Shown piece after piece: positions 45,968 through 53,158 of a stretch of 64,000 nt of DNA. The first letter of the stretch is position 1. Each line of letters begins with the position of its first letter. The position numbers and the translations under genes are program-made. The notes below the pieces were generated by a model. That model was not told the origin of the DNA. It was given only the letters and a program-made list of their open reading frames with translations, and searched no databases. The DNA lies in assembly GCA_033344815.1 (NCBI GenBank), contig JAWPMR010000001.1:4574136-4638135 (forward strand), read 5' to 3'. This DNA comes from Paracoccaceae bacterium (GTDB lineage Bacteria; Pseudomonadota; Alphaproteobacteria; Rhodobacterales; Rhodobacteraceae).

Positions 45968-46668
45968 GGAGCCTCCGTCAGGGTTTGTGTGAGAGGTATC
46001 ATCACCGTCTGATCGTCTTGCTGCAAGAGCAATCCAAAGGTTTCGTCAACGCCAAGAAATTTGCCGGTTTGATCGCCAACCGCAACCGTTTCACCCTTGC
46101 CATGTGCCAGCCCATTCCATTCATTGTGGACCGGTTTGACACCGTCTTCGTCCCAGCGGTTTATCCAGACCAGCGTGTGTCGTACCCAGGCTTCAAGTAA
46201 ATGCGCGGCCTCGACTTCGCTGCAACCTTCGTCAAAAAGCGTGGTTTCGTCCGGTGTTTCACCTTTGTCGCTGCCCTCAGACCAAAGCGTGAGGCTCAGT
46301 CCAATCACCAGCCAGTCGGGTTCTTCCTGTGGCTCTTGCGGGGATGCCGCGACCTGCAACGCGCCGCAAGTCGCTCCGTTCAGGCGAAGGCCACCCCCCC
46401 ATTCCAGATGCACCGAAACCTCGGGTGGAGCCAACGCGCCGAGTGCATTCTGAAACCCGATGCCACACAGCGGCAGCATAATCATCGCCTCTTGCAAGGA
46501 CACTTCGGGGGCAAACACAATGGCGGCGCGAAGCTGGTCGAGGGCAATATCATAGGTCACCAGTCCCGCATCACATCCCGTGTGCGCTTCGGAACAAGCC
46601 ACCGTAAAAGGATCCGCACCAGCGGTAGCAAGCCCATGAAATAGCGGTGGAAAATTCGGGCCGCTCAT
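45964..46668 (-). CDS. Biotin/lipoate ligase-like protein (DUF4444 type)
   Basis: A 234-residue protein resembling the biotin/lipoate A/B protein ligase fold. N-terminal PPLFHGLATAGADPFTVACS is followed by LVTYDI, SLQEAMIMLPLCGIGFQNALG, and a C-terminal domain around GKGETVAVGDQTGKFLGVDE like the SH3-type end of BirA. The catalytic Lys motif of active biotin ligases is not clear to me, so it may not be a ligase. Lies between the DUF6505 and Mrp genes with 4-bp overlaps on both sides. Confidence 0.75.
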   Translation of the reverse strand: MSGPNFPPLFHGLATAGADPFTVACSEAHTGCDAGLVTYDIALDQLRAAIVFAPEVSLQEAMIMLPLCGIGFQNALGALAPPEVSVHLEWGGGLRLNGATCGALQVAASPQEPQEEPDWLVIGLSLTLWSEGSDKGETPDETTLFDEGCSEVEAAHLLEAWVRHTLVWINRWDEDGVKPVHNEWNGLAHGKGETVAVGDQTGKFLGVDETFGLLLQQDDQTVMIPLTQTLTEAP

Positions 46669-47735
46669 GCTTTTCCGTCTGCGATCAAGGCACGTGCGAC
46701 CGTTCGGAAGGCCTCGGCCTGCGCACTGTCAGGTTTGGACACGACAATGGGTGCGCCGCCGTCAGCAGCCATTCGGATGTCCAGATGCAATGGGATTTCT
46801 GCGAGCAAAGGCACGTCCAGTTTTTCCGCCTCGCTCGCGACCCCGCCATGGCCGAACACGTGTTCTTCATGGCCGCAGTTGGAACAGATATGTGTGGACA
46901 TGTTCTCGATCATACCCAGGATCGGCGTGCCCAGTTGGTTGAACATATCGATGCCTTTGCGCGCATCCAGCAACGCCACGTCCTGCGGTGTTGAAACCAC
47001 AATCGCGCCGTCCACATGCGCCTTTTGTGCCAGCGTCATTTGCACATCGCCTGTGCCCGGTGGCAGATCAACGATCAAGACATCCAGCGCGCCCCATTGG
47101 ACCTGGTTCATCATCTGTTGCAAAGCGCCCATTAGCATCGGACCGCGCCAGACAACCGCCTGGTCATCATTGGTCATCAAACCAATGGACATCATGGTCA
47201 CGCCAAAATTCCGCATCGGCAGAATGGTTTTGCCATCCGGCGAGGACGGTCGCCCCGACACGCCTAACATGCGCGGCTGGGAGGGACCATAAACATCTGC
47301 GTCCAGCAAACCCACGCGGCGACCTTCGGCAGCCAGCGCGCAGGCGATGTTGGAGGCCACGGTTGATTTGCCAACGCCGCCCTTGCCGGAGGCAATGGCC
47401 ACGATCCGGTCAATCCCGGGGATTTTCTGCGGACCTGAGGGGGCGCTCGATTTTTGCGGTTTCAGATCGGGTGGGGCGGCCGGCGTGCTATGGGCGGTCA
47501 TGACCAAGGAGACCGTTCCGACGCCAGAAAGCGTCTTTACGGCCGCTTCAGCCGCTTTTTGAACATCGCCATAAAGTGAGGCTTGCGAAGGCGGCACTTC
47601 GATCACGAAACGCACATCCTGCGTGTCACTGACCGTCAGCGCCTTGACCAGTCCAGCGGCCATAATGTCGGTGTCGCTCACCGGATCGGTGACAGTTTTG
47701 AGGGCGGTAAGAACGTCGTCGCGCGTCAGGCTCAT
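46665..47735 (-). CDS. apbC: Mrp/ApbC-type iron-sulphur cluster carrier ATPase
   Basis: A 356-residue P-loop ATPase. An N-terminal DUF59-like MIP18 domain (residues 1-90, LKTVTDPVSDTDI) precedes the deviant Walker A ASGKGGVGKSTVASN, and the CxxC that binds a transferable [4Fe-4S] cluster is in HICSNCGHEEHVF. It probably delivers clusters to the multi-cluster formate dehydrogenase proteins. Six bases after the DUF6494 gene. Confidence 0.92.
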   Translation of the reverse strand: MSLTRDDVLTALKTVTDPVSDTDIMAAGLVKALTVSDTQDVRFVIEVPPSQASLYGDVQKAAEAAVKTLSGVGTVSLVMTAHSTPAAPPDLKPQKSSAPSGPQKIPGIDRIVAIASGKGGVGKSTVASNIACALAAEGRRVGLLDADVYGPSQPRMLGVSGRPSSPDGKTILPMRNFGVTMMSIGLMTNDDQAVVWRGPMLMGALQQMMNQVQWGALDVLIVDLPPGTGDVQMTLAQKAHVDGAIVVSTPQDVALLDARKGIDMFNQLGTPILGMIENMSTHICSNCGHEEHVFGHGGVASEAEKLDVPLLAEIPLHLDIRMAADGGAPIVVSKPDSAQAEAFRTVARALIADGKA

Positions 47736-47741
47736 TCCGTT

Positions 47742-47942
47742 TTATCCGTCTTGGCGGCCAGTGATCTGGCCCGTCACTGTATGTTCAAGATCGAGACCAT
47801 CAACGGTCAGCACGACTTTGGCGGTATAGGTCTTGCCACTGGTGTCGCCGGCATTGCGCATCGCTTCTTCAATGGCTTGCTGGGACGTTACGCCGACCTG
47901 CTTGAGGAATTTGCGCATCGACATATTGAAATCTTCGCTCAT
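47742..47942 (-). CDS. DUF6494-type small protein
   Basis: A 66-residue soluble protein (start MSEDFNMSMRKFLKQVGVTS, end VTGQITGRQDG) that I recognise only as a conserved small protein of unknown function. First gene of the leftward mrp operon; a start at GGAG lies just upstream. Divergent from the cytochrome gene at 48050. Confidence 0.7.
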   Translation of the reverse strand: MSEDFNMSMRKFLKQVGVTSQQAIEEAMRNAGDTSGKTYTAKVVLTVDGLDLEHTVTGQITGRQDG

Positions 47943-48049
47943 TTTAGGCTCCTTTTGACTGCTGAAGGAAAGAGATTTTTGAAAAACTTGACGGTTTGCA
48001 GGGAGTGGTTTTACGTTAACCTCTCAACCCACGACGGATAGGAGGGCGC

Positions 48050-48781
48050 GTGCGGATATTTTTGGCGATGATGCTTGTGATATGCGCTCTGCGCCCCGTG
48101 TCCGCACAAGAGGGGCTGCGATTGGCAGTTCCGAGCGCTTTGAAACAATCCGGTTTTGCACAATTCGTCGTGCCGCGTTTTGGTCTCAAGACAGGAGTGC
48201 GTATTACCCGCGTTGAGGAGGGCGCTGAGGCTGAGATGCGGTTTACCAATGAGGGCGCCGTCCTGTTTGAAGGGGCGGGGGGACAGTGGTCTTTGGCGCA
48301 TGACGGCACCGCAGGTGCGGAGCGGTTTGCGGAGTGGTTGCGCTCTGACATCGGCAGACGCACGATCGAGAGTTTTGTCGCCCCGGATGGCAGTACGTTT
48401 TCCACAGAAGTAAAAGTCGTCGTTACCGCCCCGGTTTCGAGTTATGACGGGGACGCCAAGATAGGCGAAAAACTGTCCCTTCAGATGTGTGGCCGCTGCC
48501 ATGTGATCAACGCCAAGAACCGCATGAACGGCATGGGCGCCACGCCGTCCTTTGCGGTTTTGCGTGGTTTTGCAGATTGGGACCAACGGTTTGAAACCTT
48601 CCATCTGCGTAACCCGCATCCCAGCTTTACCCAGATTGCAGAGGTGACAGAGCCATTTGACCCCAGCCTGCCGCCGCCCATCGTTCCGATGGAAATGACG
48701 CAAGATGATCTCACCGCGATCCTGACTTATGTCGCAGAGATGGCGCCTGCTGATTTGGGAGCTCCCTTGCAAACTCAGTGA
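48050..48781 (+). CDS. Chimeric binding-protein fragment fused to c-type cytochrome
   Basis: A periplasmic protein of 243 residues. A signal peptide (residues 1-20, VSA-QE) is followed by LRLAVPSALKQSGFAQFVVP, similar to the start of TupA-type binding proteins, and AERFAEWLRSDIGRRTIESF, similar to their C terminus; the middle of such a protein is missing. From residue 135 there is a cytochrome c domain with haem site CGRCH (147-151) and a likely distal Met in VPMEM. GTG start behind AGGAGG. Its 3' end overlaps the poly-ferredoxin gene by 7 bp. Perhaps an electron carrier of the formate dehydrogenase region. Confidence 0.78.
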   Translation: MRIFLAMMLVICALRPVSAQEGLRLAVPSALKQSGFAQFVVPRFGLKTGVRITRVEEGAEAEMRFTNEGAVLFEGAGGQWSLAHDGTAGAERFAEWLRSDIGRRTIESFVAPDGSTFSTEVKVVVTAPVSSYDGDAKIGEKLSLQMCGRCHVINAKNRMNGMGATPSFAVLRGFADWDQRFETFHLRNPHPSFTQIAEVTEPFDPSLPPPIVPMEMTQDDLTAILTYVAEMAPADLGAPLQTQ

Positions 48782-50730
48782 TCCTTGCGCTTGCTGAGGT
48801 AATCATCGGTGGTGCGCACCCGTGGCCTGTCCTTGCTGGCGAAAGGGTTATTTTCCGAATGATATTGCGCCTGAATTCGGCAATTGTCGCACATTTGAAT
48901 CATCCGTGCGGTCTGCGGATTTGAGAACATCGCATGTTTGCCGGCCAGTTTTTCAGTGATTTTCTCGACGGTCGATTTCGATCCGAAAAGCGCACCACAT
49001 TCCACACAAGGGAAAGGTTCCTCTTCGTTTACGACCTTCTGAGTGAAGGCCTCTTCGGTCAGATTAAGTTGCGGGGTCAGCGTGATCGCATCTTCGGGGC
49101 AAATGTTGGCGCACAAACCACATTGCAGGCAGGCGTTTTCTTCAAAGCGCAGTTGCGGCTTGTCAGGATTATCGCCCAAGGCACCCGCCGGGCATAACGA
49201 TACGCAGGACAGGCACAAGGTGCAGGCGTCCTGATCCACAAGTATGGCACCATACGGTGCCGCATCGGGCAAAGCGATGACCTCGGCCTCGGGCTGCAAA
49301 GCCTGCGCGGCCAGACGTGTGACCTGTCGCCGTGTTCCCAAGGGCAAGATCGGTGTATCAACGCATGTTGGTTCCGCGTCGATGTACAATGCGTCGCTGA
49401 GGGCGTCAGGATCATTGACGTCAATCAACGTAACGGCATCGCGACCTGCGATGGCACGAGCCAAAACCGCCTCGTCTTCAAGCACCGGGCGCTCTGTTTG
49501 CGGCGCCAAGACAACGCAGACCTCGCCAAAACCGCAAGCCAGCGCGGCGAGCATTTCGGCATGACCAAACCCTGCGAGGGCCGAGACCGACATCGGGATC
49601 ACATCGGCGGGCAAACCGCGGCCAAAGCGTGCGGCCAGCGAGATCAATTCCGATCCGAAATTTTCGTCATGCACCAACAGGCGCGGCGTGTCGCCGCCTG
49701 CTTTGCGGTAGGTGCTGGCCAGCGTGTTCACCCGGGAAAAGACGCTGGAAACGGGCGGGGCGTCATATGTGATTGCGCTGGAGGGGCAAAGCGCTGAGCA
49801 CGCGCCGCACCCTGCGCAAATCATCGGGTCAATGGCGACATGTTCACCCGCTGAGGTGATGGCACCCGTCGGACAGATATCAAGGCATTTTGAACAGGCA
49901 GCTTGTTCGGCGCGCGAATGGGCGCAGAGGGATTCTTCAAGCCGCACATAAAGTGGTTTTTCAAAAGTGCCGATCATTTGGGAGGCGTCCAATACGGCCT
50001 TGGCAACAGCGGGTTGGCTGCCCGGATCTGCGCGCAGATACCCGTCACGCTTTTCAGGTGCTGGGAACAAGGCAGGTGCGCCGCTCAGATCGAGAATAAT
50101 GTCGCACTCGGTCATGGCACCGTCCTGTGGCGGTGTCCACTGGGCCGCGCCACGCCCGCCGGCAATGATCTGCTGCAGCTGATCGATACGCAGGCTGAAT
50201 TGCCCCAACGTGCCGCTGGCGCGTGAAAGCGTGCCACTCACCATGTCAAAGGAAAGGCCGGGATTTGTGTCCTGCGGCGTGGGAACCAAGAGCGTGACTG
50301 CCAGTGTCGCTGATAAGTCCTCAGCTGCTTTGCGGGCTGCATCGTTCGACCCGACAATGAGGCAGGCACCTCCGGAGACTACATCTACGGTGCGCTCAGA
50401 GGGGCGCGGCAACAGGGCTTCAGCGGCCAATGCCGCCATTTTCGCGCTGGCTTTTGCGCCTTCATCACTCCACCCGGCACGATCCCGCAGGTCCAGAAAT
50501 TCAGGATCTGGTGCATTTATCTCCTCCACCAATTCGCGGAAAAGAGGCGCTTCCTGTTGGCAGGCGATGATCGCATCCCCCTTGCCAAGCAGGGCGGCAG
50601 TCTGTTCGATCTGTGCGCCACAGGCATGCGTGAACATTTTAGAGCAGGCCAGCCCCGTCGCATCACTCAGCTTGTCTGCATCAATGGTCTGACTGCCAAG
50701 GCAATCGCACAAAATAAGAGTTTTTGTCAT
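48775..50730 (-). CDS. Poly-[4Fe-4S] ferredoxin-like protein of formate dehydrogenase locus
   Basis: A 651-residue protein without signal peptide. Two ferredoxin pairs give four [4Fe-4S] motifs: CSKCLDICP and CAGCGACSALCP in the middle (after an additional upstream Cys), and CTLCLSCVSLCP and CLQCGLCANICP near the C terminus, followed by CVECGALFGS and CDNCRIQ, which look like a zinc ribbon. The N-terminal part has scattered Cys (LCDCLGS, HACGAQ, IACQQE) reminiscent of HdrA-like proteins. ATG at 50730 behind GGGGGGAGA. Probably an electron-transfer or assembly protein for formate oxidation; the partner is unknown. Confidence 0.82.
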   Translation of the reverse strand: MTKTLILCDCLGSQTIDADKLSDATGLACSKMFTHACGAQIEQTAALLGKGDAIIACQQEAPLFRELVEEINAPDPEFLDLRDRAGWSDEGAKASAKMAALAAEALLPRPSERTVDVVSGGACLIVGSNDAARKAAEDLSATLAVTLLVPTPQDTNPGLSFDMVSGTLSRASGTLGQFSLRIDQLQQIIAGGRGAAQWTPPQDGAMTECDIILDLSGAPALFPAPEKRDGYLRADPGSQPAVAKAVLDASQMIGTFEKPLYVRLEESLCAHSRAEQAACSKCLDICPTGAITSAGEHVAIDPMICAGCGACSALCPSSAITYDAPPVSSVFSRVNTLASTYRKAGGDTPRLLVHDENFGSELISLAARFGRGLPADVIPMSVSALAGFGHAEMLAALACGFGEVCVVLAPQTERPVLEDEAVLARAIAGRDAVTLIDVNDPDALSDALYIDAEPTCVDTPILPLGTRRQVTRLAAQALQPEAEVIALPDAAPYGAILVDQDACTLCLSCVSLCPAGALGDNPDKPQLRFEENACLQCGLCANICPEDAITLTPQLNLTEEAFTQKVVNEEEPFPCVECGALFGSKSTVEKITEKLAGKHAMFSNPQTARMIQMCDNCRIQAQYHSENNPFASKDRPRVRTTDDYLSKRKDH

Positions 50731-51056
50731 GTCTCCCCCCAAAAGGCACGGCTTGATCTGCGTATCCGTCGCCTTTCGCCGCTCTATAGGTAGTCAGGTA
50801 TTTAGGGGCGCGTAAACTGGATTCGACCCGATGTTGTTTAAAAGTGCAGCTTTAGATGCTGTTCATACAGGTTTTTTTGTCGGGCCGTTCAATATGCAGG
50901 ATCGACAAATATCAGGGATTTCATGCCCTTGGCAAAATGCAAGACAAAGCAAGGGCTTGGTCTGAAAGGAATGTGTACGTCTGCATGCAAATTTTCCTAG
51001 GATAACGGCGATGTTTTGATAGAGTAGAGAGACTTACAGAGCGCCGGGGAGAAACT
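50731..51056. other. Divergent promoter region of formate dehydrogenase locus
   Basis: 326 bp between the poly-ferredoxin (leftward) and DUF3305 (rightward) genes, A+T richer than its surroundings. It must hold both promoters. AGACAAAGC (50942-50950) and GCTTGGTCT (50955-50963) form an inverted repeat with one mismatch and could be an operator. No ModE-type palindrome or Moco riboswitch was recognised. Confidence 0.5.
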
Positions 51057-51632
51057 TTGGGAGTCGTCTATCCAAATTCACAAACAGTGAAGCTTGGCGT
51101 TGTGCTGCGCCGCGCGCCCGGTGTGACTGCTTGGGTCAAGTGGGCTTGGACGGCCACATCGGTGCTGATCGGTGCACCTCAAGCGTCCTGGAAAGTGCTG
51201 CGGCAAGAAGGCGATATCACGGAGTATCACGCCTCCACGCATGATTTGGTGCTCTATGTGTCAGATACCGAGGCTTACGTGCATGAGCTTCAGGCAGAAA
51301 CGCCGTCCGTCTATGTGGTGATGCGCGATGCTGAGATCCCAAATGAAGACGCGCCCTTGAGTATTCTTCACGTGACCGTATCGCCTTACGAGGCGCAGGA
51401 TTACTGTGATAGCGGCGAAGAAACAGTCGAACGTGTGGCGATGCCCGCGGCTGTTTTGGCTTGGGTCGAGGATTTTGTTGATCAGCATCATGTCGAAGAA
51501 GAATTCGTGAAGCGGCGCCGGGACAAGGCGCGGGTGGATCGCAAGGATGATGGCATCGGCGATGCGCGTATTTCGCAAGCCTCTGATGTGTACCGCGCCC
51601 CGACGGCTGGACCGCGCGAGGCTGCCGAATGA
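51057..51632 (+). CDS. DUF3305 protein
   Basis: A 191-residue protein of the DUF3305 family, found beside formate dehydrogenase genes. Recognisable segments are LGVVLRRAPGVTAWVKWAW, VLRQEGDITEYHA and VYVVMRDAE. TTG start at 51057, GGGGAG upstream; no ATG fits better. C-terminal third is rich in charged residues (VKRRRDKARVDRKDD). Overlaps the DUF3306 gene by 4 bp. Function unknown. Confidence 0.85.
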   Translation: MGVVYPNSQTVKLGVVLRRAPGVTAWVKWAWTATSVLIGAPQASWKVLRQEGDITEYHASTHDLVLYVSDTEAYVHELQAETPSVYVVMRDAEIPNEDAPLSILHVTVSPYEAQDYCDSGEETVERVAMPAAVLAWVEDFVDQHHVEEEFVKRRRDKARVDRKDDGIGDARISQASDVYRAPTAGPREAAE

Positions 51633-52231
51633 GCGCGCAAACATCTTTCTGGGCGCGTCGTCGCGCCGGTGTACAAGCCGAGGCGAAGGCCGAAACGCAG
51701 GCGCAATTGGCCGAAGAAGCCGCCGTGCGCGCCGAGGTGCATGCGGAAAAAGATGACGCGACAGTTTTGGAGGAAATGGGCTTGCCCGATCCGGACGCAT
51801 TGACGGCGGGGGATGATTTTGCCGCTTTCATGGCCAAGGACGTGCCAGAGCACCTCAAGAATAAGGCTTTGCGTGTTTTGTGGCGCAGCAATCCGGTACT
51901 GGCCTGCGTTGACGGGCTCAATGAATATGACGATGACTATCGGGCGGCGATGCTGGCAGCGGAGCCAATCAAGACTGCCTATCAGGTCGGCAAAGGCATG
52001 ATGGCGCATGTAGAAGAGATGGCACGCCAGCAAGAAGCTGCAGAGTTGACGGCTGAAGCGCCTGAAGTTGAAGAGGAAGTGCCCGAACAAATGGTTCAGG
52101 ACGACGCACCGCGTGAACAGGTTGTCACCGAAACCCCGCAAGAGGTCGCTGAAGCGACATTGAGCGATGATCTCGCGCCGGAAACGGCCCCGCGCCGCAT
52201 GCGGTTCCGGTTTGAGGAGGCAAGCGCATGA
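51629..52231 (+). CDS. DUF3306 protein
   Basis: A 200-residue protein of the DUF3306 family, usually encoded next to DUF3305 and formate dehydrogenase. An Ala/Glu-rich coiled region (residues 12-45), the conserved DFAAFMAKDVPEHLKNKALR and LWRSNPVLACVDGLNEYDDD, then a long acidic C-terminal tail. Function unknown, presumably maturation. Confidence 0.87.
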   Translation: MSAQTSFWARRRAGVQAEAKAETQAQLAEEAAVRAEVHAEKDDATVLEEMGLPDPDALTAGDDFAAFMAKDVPEHLKNKALRVLWRSNPVLACVDGLNEYDDDYRAAMLAAEPIKTAYQVGKGMMAHVEEMARQQEAAELTAEAPEVEEEVPEQMVQDDAPREQVVTETPQEVAEATLSDDLAPETAPRRMRFRFEEASA

Positions 52232-52836
52232 CGGCAACCGCCGAAACATTGGATATTGCGCCAGAGGATCGCCTGCGGGCGGATCTCTATAACTATCTGG
52301 GTCTGTTGTTGGCCCGTCCTGCGGATCAGATGTTGTTGGATCAGACGGCGGGGCTTTCGGGTGACGACAGCCCGATTGGTGAGGCGATCAACGGTCTGGC
52401 GCGCGTGGCAAATGCCACCAAACCCAAATCGGCAGAGCGCGAATTCAACGCCTTGTTCATTGGCCTGGGTCGGGGTGAACTGCTGCCCTACGCCAGCTAC
52501 TATCTGACCGGGTTCTTGAACGAAAAGCCGCTGGCCAAACTTCGTCAGGACATGTCTGTGCTGCAGATGACGCGGGCGGACAATGTTTTTGAGCCCGAAG
52601 ACAGCATGGCCGCACTGATGGAAATGATGGGCGGTATGATCGTCGGTCGTTTTGGTCAACCCGCCGGGCTGGATCAGCAACGCACGTTTTTCAACAATCA
52701 CATCGCCCCATGGGCCACGCATTTCTACACGGACCTGGAGGCCGCCAAGACGTCGGTTCTTTATGCCTCTGTGGGTGCGGTGGGGCGCGAGTTCATGGCC
52801 ATCGAAAAAGAAGCATTCAGGATGACGGCAGACTGA
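52228..52836 (+). CDS. TorD/DmsD-family chaperone
   Basis: A 202-residue helical chaperone that guards Tat-exported molybdo- or tungstoenzymes until cofactor is inserted. Family segments: LYNYLGLLLARPADQMLLDQ, the central EREFNALFIGLGRGELLPYAS and the HIAPWATHFYTDLE motif. Overlaps the DUF3306 stop by 4 bp. The client is most likely the formate dehydrogenase alpha subunit encoded downstream. Confidence 0.9.
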   Translation: MTATAETLDIAPEDRLRADLYNYLGLLLARPADQMLLDQTAGLSGDDSPIGEAINGLARVANATKPKSAEREFNALFIGLGRGELLPYASYYLTGFLNEKPLAKLRQDMSVLQMTRADNVFEPEDSMAALMEMMGGMIVGRFGQPAGLDQQRTFFNNHIAPWATHFYTDLEAAKTSVLYASVGAVGREFMAIEKEAFRMTAD

Positions 52837-52847
52837 TCTGCCAAAAG

Positions 52848-52863
52848 GGGCGGGACGCCGCCC
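52848..52863 (+). repeat. GC hairpin between torD and the small Tat gene
   Basis: GGGCGG-GACG-CCGCCC: six G-C pairs and a tetraloop, 26 bases before the small Tat gene. No T-tract follows, so mRNA stabilisation or processing is more likely than termination. Confidence 0.5.
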
Positions 52864-52888
52864 GACAAGATGAAAAGGAGAGACAGAC

Positions 52889-53080
52889 ATGGCAAAGACT
52901 TCGGAAGGCGACACAAATCGCCGAGGTTTTCTGAAACTGGCAGGCACGGCGGCACCTGCTGCTGTTGCGGCAGTTGCGGCAGGAACCACGACTGCTGAGG
53001 CATCCCCAGTGGATCCAACGGCTGAAACCATGCAGGACACGGCCCATACACGGGCCTATTTCGACAGCACACGCTTCTGA
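52889..53080 (+). CDS. Small Tat-signal protein of formate dehydrogenase region
   Basis: A 63-residue protein with a twin-arginine motif (NRRGFLKLAGTAAP, residues 10-23) and an Ala-rich hydrophobic segment. The short mature part ends HTRAYFDSTRF. Known as the formate dehydrogenase region Tat-target protein; exact role unknown. AAGGAGA precedes the ATG. It may escort or attach to the dehydrogenase. Confidence 0.85.
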   Translation: MAKTSEGDTNRRGFLKLAGTAAPAAVAAVAAGTTTAEASPVDPTAETMQDTAHTRAYFDSTRF

Positions 53081-53112
53081 GGTCTTTGGACCTTCAACGC
53101 TCATTTTGAGCG
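53081..53112 (+). repeat. Two tandem hairpins before fdhA
   Basis: GGTC-TTTG-GACC (53081-53092) and CGCTCA-TTT-TGAGCG (53098-53112, end 53112) follow the stop of the small Tat gene directly. They may set the relative amount of small-protein and alpha-subunit mRNA. Confidence 0.5.
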
Positions 53113-53158
53113 ACCATAAATACCTAGCCACCTGAATGGGGCAGCAAGGGAGGACTAC

